From positions 744,001-808,000 of the forward strand of contig CBDDDJ010000002.1 of assembly GCA_965226475.1 (NCBI GenBank): DNA of 64,000 bases, read 5' to 3'. Within the stretch, counting starts at the first letter, position 1; the number at the start of each line of letters is the position of its first letter. The DNA is from JASLMY01 sp965226475 (GTDB lineage: Bacteria > Pseudomonadota > Alphaproteobacteria > GCA-2731375). Positions 35,339 to 42,660 of this stretch are shown here, one piece after another. The translations under genes were made by a program, and so were the position numbers. The notes beneath the pieces were generated by a model. It did not search any database and was not told the DNA's origin. It saw only the letters and a list, made by a program, of their open reading frames with translations.

Positions 35339-36075
35339 GCCGCTTCCCCCAGGTAGACGCGCTGCACGTTCGGGTCGTCCTTCACCTCGTCGGGGCTGCC
35401 TTCGGCCAATACCTGGCCCTGGTGCAGCACGGTGATCTTGTCGGCGATGTTGAAGACCACGTCCATGTCGTGCTCGGTGAAGAGCAGCGTCAGGCCGCGC
35501 TCGCGCGCGATCCGTTCCACCAGTTCGATCGTATCGGAGGTTTCCTGCGGCGACATGCCGGCGGTGGGTTCGTCCAGCAGCAGCAGCTCCGGCTCGCTCG
35601 CCAGAGTGATGCCCAGCTCGAGCTGTTTCTGGAAGCCATAGGACAGCGTGCCACTGATCGAATTCGCTTCGCCGGCCAGGCCGACGTCATCGAGCAGGGC
35701 GTGGGTTTCCGCCAGCATCATCCGCCGCGCCGGGGTGAGGAAATTGAGGGTCTTCCTGGCATGGGCGAGCACCGCCACCTGGACGTTGTCGAACACCGAG
35801 AGACGGGGAAAGATGTTGGTGCGCTGGAAGGAGCGGCCCATGCCGAGCTGGCAGATGGTATGGGGCGACCGGCCGGTGATGTCCTGTTCGTGGAAATAGA
35901 CCTTGCCCCGGGTCGGCGTCAGATGGCCGGTGATGAGGTTGAACATCGTCGACTTGCCGGCGCCATTGGGGCCGATGATGGCGGCCATCTGGCCCTTCTC
36001 GACGGTCAGATCGACGTTGTCTATGGCGATGAAGCCATCGAACGACATCGTTACGTTTTCGACACGAAGCACCAT
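35335..36075 (-). CDS. livG: Branched-chain amino acid ABC transporter ATP-binding protein
   Basis: The product is 246 residues. Walker A is GPNGAGKSTMFNLITGHLTP, followed by LGMGRSFQRTNIFPRLSVFD, a LivG hallmark. The signature region reads LSYGFQKQLELGITLA, with Phe where Glu is usual. Walker B is LLLLDEPTAGMSPQE. The partner ATPase is livF, which overlaps its end. Confidence 0.95.
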   Translation of the reverse strand: MVLRVENVTMSFDGFIAIDNVDLTVEKGQMAAIIGPNGAGKSTMFNLITGHLTPTRGKVYFHEQDITGRSPHTICQLGMGRSFQRTNIFPRLSVFDNVQVAVLAHARKTLNFLTPARRMMLAETHALLDDVGLAGEANSISGTLSYGFQKQLELGITLASEPELLLLDEPTAGMSPQETSDTIELVERIARERGLTLLFTEHDMDVVFNIADKITVLHQGQVLAEGSPDEVKDDPNVQRVYLGEAA

Positions 36076-36108
36076 TCCTGGATCTCCTGGGTCCGGTAGT
36101 CAGTCGCG

Positions 36109-36504
36109 CTAGTCTGCGGATTCTCGAGCCGTCTCGGCGGCGGACTCTTCGGCCATTGCCGGCACGCCGGTGCCGAACCCCTGCCTGACGTCGGCTTGGA
36201 ACAGGATATAGAAGCTGAAGATGACCCAAATAGCGACGGCCGACATGCCCGAAAGCGGGGTTTCCAGGTAGATGTGCAGGATCAGCATCAGGACCGGCAA
36301 CGCCAGCGACAAACAGCGCGAGAGCGGCCGGTAGGTCCGCAGCCCCCCCAGCAACCACCATAGGGCGGCGCCACCGACGACCGCCTGCAGGACGGTTCTG
36401 GGCACGACCCCCCAGGTGATCAGGGAAAGAACCTCGAAATCCCAGTCTTCCGAAATCAGCCAGGAGTCGGGTGCCTTCAGGATCGCGAAGAAGCCGGTGA
36501 GCAC
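36109..36504 (-). CDS. Membrane segment between livM and livG, probably the detached C-terminal extension of LivM
   Basis: The open frame of 131 residues has only a GTG available as start and no good ribosome site. The same frame extends upstream without an ATG as RKSWYFFAGAIVLTGFF, overlapping the end of livM. Adding one T to the run of five T (A5 at 36538-36542 on the plus strand) would join MAKSMVQFF of LivM to RKSWYFF. That would give a single 497-residue permease with about three extra membrane helices and an acidic tail. The alternative is a small separate membrane protein. I favour a frameshift in livM. Confidence 0.55.
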   Translation of the reverse strand: MLTGFFAILKAPDSWLISEDWDFEVLSLITWGVVPRTVLQAVVGGAALWWLLGGLRTYRPLSRCLSLALPVLMLILHIYLETPLSGMSAVAIWVIFSFYILFQADVRQGFGTGVPAMAEESAAETARESAD

Positions 36505-37601
36505 GATCGCCCCGGCGAAGAAATACCAGGATTTGCGAAAAATTGAACCATCGACTTGGCCATTCGGGTGGCATGGTCGTCGGTGCTGTTAATATCGCGC
36601 TCTTGAATAAAACCGACGATGCCGCCCGGCAACGCGAACAGGACGATCACCAGGATCGCGCCCAAAAGCAATTGCCAGATCTCCGGGTAGTCCGCCGTGA
36701 TGTCGGCATCCAGCGTCAGCAGTAGAAACGCCCCGACGATCGGCCCAAAGAAGGTATATACCCCGCCCAGCAGAGTCATCAACAGAACCTGAGTGGACTG
36801 GGTCCAATGGGCGAGGTCAGGGTAGACGCTGCGCTCGTTGATCATGATCAGCGCCCCCGCCAGACCGGAAAAGGCGCCGGCTATGGTGAAGGCATAAAGC
36901 TTGTATCGCTGCACATCAATGCCGACGAAATCGGCCCGTACATCATTCTCCCGAATCGCCATCAAAGTCTTGCCAAAGGGGCTGTTGACGATGCGCCAGA
37001 GCAGGAAGATCGCCACCAGGTAAATCACCAGCACGAACTTATAATAATTGGAAAAGGTTGGATCCAAGATCCATTCCGGCACTGGAATTCCGATCAAACC
37101 GTTGTCGCCGCCCGTGAAATCGTACCATTTAAAGGCGATCAGATAGACGATGTGGCCAAAGGCCAGGGTCAGAATAGCAAAATAAATATGGGTGCGGCGG
37201 ATACAGAAATAACCGATGAGAAGTGCCGCCAACGCGCCGCCTATGGGTGCCGCGATCAGGGCCCCATAAAACGGCATCCAGGAAATATACTTCAGCGACC
37301 AGCCGGCGGTATAGCCGCCGATTCCGAGATAGGCAGCCTGGCCGAACGAGATCAAGCCCCCGTAATCCATCAACAGATTGAACGCGACCGCGAACAGGGA
37401 CCAGATGAAGACTTCCGTCAGAAAAATGATCCAGTAGTGCGCCCATTCCATATAGATAATCAGTTCCGGCACCCAAAACAGCAGCGCTAAGGCGGCCAAA
37501 AAGCCCCAAAAAACCGCGTCCCGGAGCAGCCCTTGGCCACGCGCCAGCGGCGTCATGGTTGCCCGCGATGTATCTTGCGAAGTCGCCACCCCAACCCCCA
37601 A
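36477..37601 (-). CDS. livM: Branched-chain amino acid ABC transporter permease LivM (C-terminus likely frameshifted)
   Basis: The product is 374 residues as read, with about eight to ten membrane helices. The conserved cytoplasmic loop is IVNSPFGKTLMAIRENDVRADFVGIDVQRYKL, preceded by SFGQAAYLGIGGYTAG. ANPGISSPGRSCSPASSRS at the end looks like out-of-frame sequence and overlaps a neighbouring frame that continues with natural membrane helices. The core permease up to GGIVGFIQERDI is complete, so function might persist despite the altered tail. Met 16 is an alternative start. It lies 35 bp behind livH. Confidence 0.85.
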   Translation of the reverse strand: MGVGVATSQDTSRATMTPLARGQGLLRDAVFWGFLAALALLFWVPELIIYMEWAHYWIIFLTEVFIWSLFAVAFNLLMDYGGLISFGQAAYLGIGGYTAGWSLKYISWMPFYGALIAAPIGGALAALLIGYFCIRRTHIYFAILTLAFGHIVYLIAFKWYDFTGGDNGLIGIPVPEWILDPTFSNYYKFVLVIYLVAIFLLWRIVNSPFGKTLMAIRENDVRADFVGIDVQRYKLYAFTIAGAFSGLAGALIMINERSVYPDLAHWTQSTQVLLMTLLGGVYTFFGPIVGAFLLLTLDADITADYPEIWQLLLGAILVIVLFALPGGIVGFIQERDINSTDDHATRMAKSMVQFFANPGISSPGRSCSPASSRS

Positions 37602-37636
37602 TATCGCTAAGCTACGATTCCATCATCGAGTTGCAA

Positions 37637-38529
37637 TCAATGACCGCCCTCGACCTTCTTGCCCAACAGTCCCTGCGGCCGGTTAACCAAAACCACGGCC
37701 ATAAGGACGTAAATGAACACCGACTCCAGTTGGGGTACCCATAGAATACCGAACGATTTCAGCTCGCCGTAAAGTATCGCCCCCAACGCCGTGCCGGCCA
37801 TGGAACCCAGGCCACCCAGCACCACGACCAGGAAAATTTCGATGATGACGTCGAAGTCCATGCCCGGATAAAGCGCGCCCATGGGGGCGAGGACGGCACC
37901 GCCCAGGCCACCCAGAAAGGCACCGACGGCAAAAACGCCGGTATAGAGTAGCCTGACATTGACACCGAGCGCGCCGATCATCTCCCGGTCTTGGGTCGCC
38001 GCGCGTACGGTGCGTCCGATCGGTGTGCGATTGAGAAACAGGTAAAGCCCGAGGACGGTCAAAAATCCCGCCGGGAGCAGCACGAATACCTGGTAGCTGG
38101 GAAACAGGCTGCCGGCGATCGAAATCGTGCCTTCGAAGCCTTCGGGCCGTGCCACCGATTGGTTTTCCGCACCCCAGATCAACTTCACCAAATCGCCGAA
38201 AATCAGCACCAGGGCATAGGTCAGCAACAACTGGTAGAGGGGATCGGCCTTGTAAATCGGCCGCAAAAAAACGACCTCCATGAGGATGCCCATGATCACC
38301 ACCACGAACGGCGCGACTAGCAGCGCGGGCCAGAAATCCCCAGCCATGAAGCCAGTATAGGTAAAAACAAAAAGGCGCCGTACATGTATAGCGAACCGTG
38401 CGCGAAGTTGAGGATGCCCAGTACGCCAAAAACCAAGGACAGGCCGGCGGCCACCAGATAGATGCCAGCGGCGATGAACAATCCATTGACGATCTGGACA
38501 AATAATACGTTGGTTACGAAATCAGCCAC
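37637..38529 (-). pseudogene. livH: Branched-chain amino acid ABC transporter permease LivH, frameshifted
   Basis: The N-terminal part begins at a GTG at 38529: ADFVTNVLFVQIVNGLFIAA, continuing SLVFGVLGILNFAHGSLYMYGAFLF. That frame then runs off to a stop, while the LivH body continues in another frame as TYTGFMAGDFWPALLVAP onward to PQGLLGKKVEGGH. The switch lies in the A-rich track at 38363-38373 (plus strand). One inserted base there would restore 297 residues, the family length. NRTPIGRTVRAATQDREMIGALGV is the conserved cytoplasmic loop. It is a broken gene or a homopolymer error. Confidence 0.85.
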
Positions 38530-38652
38530 ATCCGTGCTCCGTTGAACGAGGTTCGTTGGCCGACAGCCGCCATGAAAAACAGGCGAACGGCCCCTCCTCT
38601 CGGCATTGGGAGGCGGAGGCGGCCGTGGCCGAGGTTGCGAGCGACGCAGCGA

Positions 38653-38691
38653 AACCGGGATCTCGACCAAACGAAAGGCGAGATCCCGGTT
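38653..38691 (-). promoter_or_regulatory. Hairpin between livK and livH
   Basis: A perfect 13-bp stem (AACCGGGATCTCG paired with its complement) encloses a 13-base loop in the 201-bp gap between the livK stop and the livH start. It is not followed by a T-run. Stable hairpins at this place usually protect the binding-protein mRNA or attenuate read-through, so that binding protein exceeds permease. The stem is seen; the role is inferred. Confidence 0.55.
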
Positions 38692-39215
38692 GAGTCAGGC
38701 TGGCGAAGCCGCCACGGCCGTCGAGTGACCCTAGTTGGTCTTTTTCTTGTACTCCTCGCGGGCCTTTTCGACTTCCGCATCGGTACGCAACACCTCCAAG
38801 CCTTCGGCGCGGGTGACGTCCTTCAGGCGTTTGAAGGGATACTTCGGATTCGTATATGTATAGCCGGCGTTGTAGGCGAACGTCGCCTGACCGTCGATCT
38901 TCCTGATCTCGATGTCGCCCAATATGGTGTCGAACTTGGCCCCACGCAACGCCGCCACCAAGGCTTCGGTGTCGGTCGTGCCCGCCTTTTCCATCGCCTC
39001 GGCCATGATATAGGTGGAAACATAGCCGGCGATGTCGCCGGACTTCGGCAGGTAACCGGCCCGCTTCTCGAACTCGTCGCGGAATTTCTTGTTTTCCACC
39101 GCCTTCACCGGCGTGTTGTCGAAGGCATAGAAATAGGTCGCCATGATGCCGTCGGGCATCTCCTTGCCCAGCGGCTTCAGTGTCTGGCCCGAAAAGAGTT
39201 GAGTGATTTCAGTCA

Positions 39216-40109
39216 GTTGTGATTCACTGTTTGTATTTAGCAACCAGGGAGACACAACATGTGGACCAAAATCACTCGCCCGAAGTATGAACGCGACCTG
39301 CTGCGCTACGCAAGCGACCTGACGGATGGAGAATGGAAGGTGCTGGAGCCGTTGCTGCCTCGCGCCAAAGCGCTGGGACGGCCTCGGACGACGGCATTGC
39401 GCGAGGTGGTGAACGCGATCCTCTACCTACTGCGTAGCGGCTGTCCATGGCGCATGCTGCCCCGGGACTTCCCGCCACGCTCGACGGTGCAGCGCTACTT
39501 TTATCTCTGGCGGGACGACGGCACCTGGTCCGAGGTCAACCGGCAACTGCTGGTCGCGGCGCGCGAGGCCGAGGGCCGCGCGGCCGGCCCGTCGGCCGGT
39601 ATCATCGACAGTCAGAGCGTAAAAACCACGGAAAGCGGCGGTATCCGGGGCTTCGACGCCGGAAAGAAAGTCAAGGGCCGCAAGCGTCACATCCTCACCG
39701 ACACCGGCGGCCTGCTGGTCGCGGTCGTGGTCCACGGCGCCGAGATCCAGGACCGCGACGGCGCGCCGGCGGTGTTCGCCGCCATCCCCCGCCACTTTCC
39801 CCGCCTGCGCCACGTCTTCGCCGACGGCGCCTATGCCGGGCCCAAGCTCGAGGGCGCACTGAAGCGGATCGGCCGCTGGTCGCTGGAGATCGTCAACCGT
39901 CCCGCGGGCGTGAAGGGCTTCCAACTCCTGCCCCGCCGATGGGTCGTCGAGCGCACGCTCGCCTGGCTCAATCGAAACCGGCGGCTGGCCAAGGACTTCG
40001 AGACGGCCATCGAGACCGCCGAGGCCTGGATCTTCCTCGCCAGCATCCAACTCCTCACGCGCCGTCTCGCAAGAGCCTGAAAACACTCGATTCATTTCGA
40101 GTCGGACTC
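39216..40109 (+). mobile_element. IS5-family insertion sequence (894 bp)
   Basis: A single-ORF DDE element sits inside livK. The proposed ends are set by the 3-bp direct repeat TCA at 39213-39215 and 40110-40112, a TNA-type target used by IS5 subgroups. With these ends the host gene is rebuilt in frame. The terminal inverted repeats are weak (related AGT...GA-TC patterns), so the exact ends could move by a few bases. Confidence 0.82.
39259..40080 (+). CDS. IS5-family transposase
   Basis: The product is 273 residues. DLTDGEWKVLEPLLP opens the N-terminal domain, with LYLLRSGCPWRMLPRDFPP after it. The catalytic residues are in GIIDSQSVKTTESGG, HVFADGAYAGPKLE and RWVVERTLAWLNRNRRLAKDFE. The frame is intact and read against livK. 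Confidence 0.95.
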   Translation: MWTKITRPKYERDLLRYASDLTDGEWKVLEPLLPRAKALGRPRTTALREVVNAILYLLRSGCPWRMLPRDFPPRSTVQRYFYLWRDDGTWSEVNRQLLVAAREAEGRAAGPSAGIIDSQSVKTTESGGIRGFDAGKKVKGRKRHILTDTGGLLVAVVVHGAEIQDRDGAPAVFAAIPRHFPRLRHVFADGAYAGPKLEGALKRIGRWSLEIVNRPAGVKGFQLLPRRWVVERTLAWLNRNRRLAKDFETAIETAEAWIFLASIQLLTRRLARA

Positions 40110-41140
40110 TCAGGATGTCCAGGTCGCCGCCGCCGGTGGAGATGTACTGGATCTTGTCGAAGAAGCCGTAGGCACTGGCCTGCTTGATGAAAGCGATCAG
40201 ATCACCGCCCCAGAGCGAGGAGAAGACCGCATCCGGTTTGGCGTTCAACATCGCGGTGATGTGCGCGGAATAGTCCCGTTCGCCGAGCTTGGGCCAGAGA
40301 TCGCCCATCTTCTTGACGCCGGCCTTCTTGGTTTGCAGGAATTCCCAGAAGTCGCTGTTGACCCGGTGGCCCCATTCGTAATCCGGCCCGATGAAGTAGT
40401 AGTTTTTCCACTCCCGCTTGGCCGCGGCCAGGGCGGCCGTGCGGCCGATCACCGTGCTGTTGGTATTGGTGCGGATCACGTACTGGTGTCCCTGCTCGCC
40501 GGTCAGCGCCGCCGTCTGGGCGATGGTGTCGACGAACAGCACCTTCATTTCCTTGGCCACCTGGCTTACCGCCAGGGCGACGCCCGAGCTGATGATGCCC
40601 ATGACGAAGTCGACCTTGTCCTTGGTGACCAGGCGGCGGAACTCCTTCACGGCGATGCCGGGTTTGAGTTTGTTGTCGCGGGTCACGAACTTGATCTTGC
40701 GGCCCAGAACGCCGCCCTTGGCGTTGATTTCCTCGGCGGCGATCTCGTGTCCGATGACGGTACCCTTGGTATAGACGGCGGCCAAGCCGGAGAGGGCGTA
40801 CAAGAGCCCGACCTTGATCGGCTTTTTCTTGGCCGCGTACGCGGGCGTCGCAACCAACGCCAACGCTACCGCGGGAACCAACAGCTTGAGAAAGAGTCCC
40901 TTACGCATAACTACCTCCCTATTGCGCGAATAATTAAAGATTACCCCCTATCGCGCTTGATATCGGCGTGGCAAGCCTTGACGCGAACGCCAGGACGTTC
41001 AACGATTCTTTTGTCATATGTAGGTGACGCGTGAAGTGGCCGGATTAGGTAGCGCACGAAGTGACCGGTCTGAAGAATTCTGTGTCCAAGGAAATCGGGT
41101 TCTGGAATGTCTCTGAACTTGGTTTGCTTTGGAGGCGAGG

Positions 41141-42307
41141 ATGGGACCGGCACGGGTACGCCAGGAGATCCGGATCATGCGATTCGAGGAGATATTGTCG
41201 CGCCACCAGCGGCGCGAGCCGAGCCAGCTGGAGGCGGCCGAGATACTGGGGATGAGCGAGCGGAGCTTCCGCCGCTGGCGGGAGGACGGCGAAGCGGGCC
41301 TGCTGGACGGCCGGGTCGGCAAGCCGTCGTCGCGCCGGGCCGACGAGAGCGAGCTGGACCGCGCCCGCGCGCTCTGGGAGGAGATGTACGGCGACTTCAC
41401 GGTGAAGCACTTCGACGAGAAGCTGGTCAAGCATCACGGCTATACGCTCGGCTATACGGTGACGCGTCTGGCGCTGCACGGCTCGGGCCATACCCGGCCG
41501 GCGAAGCGGCGCGGCGCGCACCGGCGCAAGCGCCCGCGCCGGCCGATGGTGGGCATGCTGCCGCACCAGGACGCCTCCAGCCATGCCTGGCTCGCCGACC
41601 AGGTGCCGCTCGACCTGGTGGTCACCATGGACGATGCGACCAGCGAGATCACCTCGGCCTTCCTGGTCGCCGAAGAGGGCACTGCCTCCAGCTTCCGGGG
41701 CCTCGCGGAGACGATCCAGGCCAAGGGCCTGTTCTGCGCCCTCTACACCGACCGGGCGAGCCACTACTTCCACACCCCCAAGGCCGGCGGCAAGGTCTCC
41801 AGGACCCAGCTGACCCAGGTCGGCCGGGCACTGGCCGAACTCGGCGTCGAGCACATCCCGGCCTACTCGCCCGAGGCCCGTGGGCGCTCGGAGCGGCTCT
41901 TCCGCACGCTCCAGGACCGCCTGGTCAACGAGCTGGCGCTCGCCGGCATCACCTCGATCGAGCTCGCCGACCGCTTCATCGCCGAGGTCTACATGCCCGA
42001 GCACAACGAACGTTTCGCCGTCCCGCCCGAGGACCCCGTCTCCGCCTGGGTCGCTTGCGGACCCGAACACTGGCGCGACGTGCTCTGCCGCCGCGAGACC
42101 CGCCAGGTCGCCAACGACAACACCGTCCAATGGCGCGGCCGCCGACTGCAGATCCCGCCCTCGCGCCTCAGGCCGCACTTCGCCAAGGCCAAAGTGCGGC
42201 TCCACGAATACCCCGACGGTGCCGTCCCCATCTTCTGGGGGCCCCACCGCATCACCGAATTCCCCCCACCAGAGGAGGCGGAAAACGGGCAGATCGAGGC
42301 GGCGTGA
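41141..42307 (+). CDS. ISNCY/IS1202-like DDE transposase
   Basis: The product is 388 residues from the ATG at 41141, which has GGAGG just upstream. IMRFEEILSRHQRRE and LEAAEILGMSERSFRRWRE form a helix-turn-helix. The integrase-like core has VTMDDATSEITSAFLV, FCALYTDRASHYFHT and HIPAYSPEARGRSERLFRTL (D, D, E). RRGAHRRKRPRRPMVGML precedes it. The frame is intact. Integrase-core elements of this kind are grouped in ISNCY/IS1202 rather than IS481. Confidence 0.88.
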   Translation: MGPARVRQEIRIMRFEEILSRHQRREPSQLEAAEILGMSERSFRRWREDGEAGLLDGRVGKPSSRRADESELDRARALWEEMYGDFTVKHFDEKLVKHHGYTLGYTVTRLALHGSGHTRPAKRRGAHRRKRPRRPMVGMLPHQDASSHAWLADQVPLDLVVTMDDATSEITSAFLVAEEGTASSFRGLAETIQAKGLFCALYTDRASHYFHTPKAGGKVSRTQLTQVGRALAELGVEHIPAYSPEARGRSERLFRTLQDRLVNELALAGITSIELADRFIAEVYMPEHNERFAVPPEDPVSAWVACGPEHWRDVLCRRETRQVANDNTVQWRGRRLQIPPSRLRPHFAKAKVRLHEYPDGAVPIFWGPHRITEFPPPEEAENGQIEAA

Positions 42308-42335
42308 ACGACCGCGACGCCGAACCGAGCGCGCG

Positions 42336-42384
42336 CCCCGTGGGGCTGTGGTCAAGTCTTCGACTTGACCACAGCCCCACGGGG
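42336..42384. repeat. Perfect 23-bp inverted repeat with 3-base loop inside the ISNCY element
   Basis: Arms 42336-42358 and 42362-42384 are exactly complementary, with loop TTC. It begins 29 bp after the transposase stop and lies inside the IS, about 66 bp from its right end. It has no T-run, so it is not a classical terminator on either strand. Such a cruciform could block transcription entering from outside or assist transposition. The structure is seen directly; the function is inferred. Confidence 0.85.
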
Positions 42385-42473
42385 CCAACAACATCAACAG
42401 CGGTCAATTCACGCGCTACTTAAAGCGGCCAGGTTGACACGTCACCTACACGATTCTTTTTGTCATAAAACCA

Positions 42474-42504
42474 GCCCCCGCTCGCCGGGCCCTCGGGCGG
42501 GGGC
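42474..42504 (-). terminator. Likely intrinsic terminator for nrdJ transcripts (with a second hairpin at 42559-42586)
   Basis: Downstream of the nrdJ stop on the minus strand are two GC-rich hairpins. The first, at 42559-42586, has a perfect 11-bp stem CGGGGCGCGCC with a 6-base loop. The second, at 42474-42504, has GCCCCCGC/GCGGGGGC arms and an inner GGGCCC pairing, and is followed on the minus strand by TGGTTTT. They separate nrdJ from the livK region. Confidence 0.55.
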
Positions 42505-42660
42505 GACGCGGAATGCAATCGCGTCGAGCGGCCACGGTCGGGGGACGCCTGATGGAAACGGGGCGCGCCGTTGCCGGCGCGCCCCGCTCGGGAAGGGCCT
42601 GGCTACGCCAGCCCTACATGTGGCCGATACACACCCGCCCCCCGTACAACCGTTTGAGGT

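Larger units (their letters stand above)
38731..40908 (-). pseudogene. livK: Periplasmic substrate-binding protein (LivK type) split by an IS5-family element
   Basis: The N-terminal part is 40908-40110 and the C-terminal part ends at 38731. Removing 39216-40109 and one TCA repeat joins DLDIL to TEITQLFSGQTLKPLG in frame and gives 426 residues. It starts with a signal peptide, MRKGLFLKLLVPAVALALV...AYA, then KPIKVGLLYALSGLAAVYTKG. FVMGIISSGVALAV, NYYFIGPDYEWGHRV and KEMPDGIMATYFYAF are typical of type I periplasmic amide/amino-acid binding proteins. It would deliver substrate to LivHMGF. The ligand is unknown. Confidence 0.92.
41019..42450 (+). mobile_element. ISNCY-family (IS1202-like) insertion sequence (1432 bp)
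   Basis: Long related inverted ends run inward from TGTAGGTGACG at both sides, with later matching blocks GGCCG, GTAGCGC and TGACCG over about 54 bases. Outside them are long direct repeats, CGATTCTTTTGTCATA at 41003-41018 and the same with one extra T at 42451-42467. It landed in the gap between nrdJ and livK and breaks no gene, but it separates livK from its upstream region. It carries one transposase gene and a large hairpin. Confidence 0.88.
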
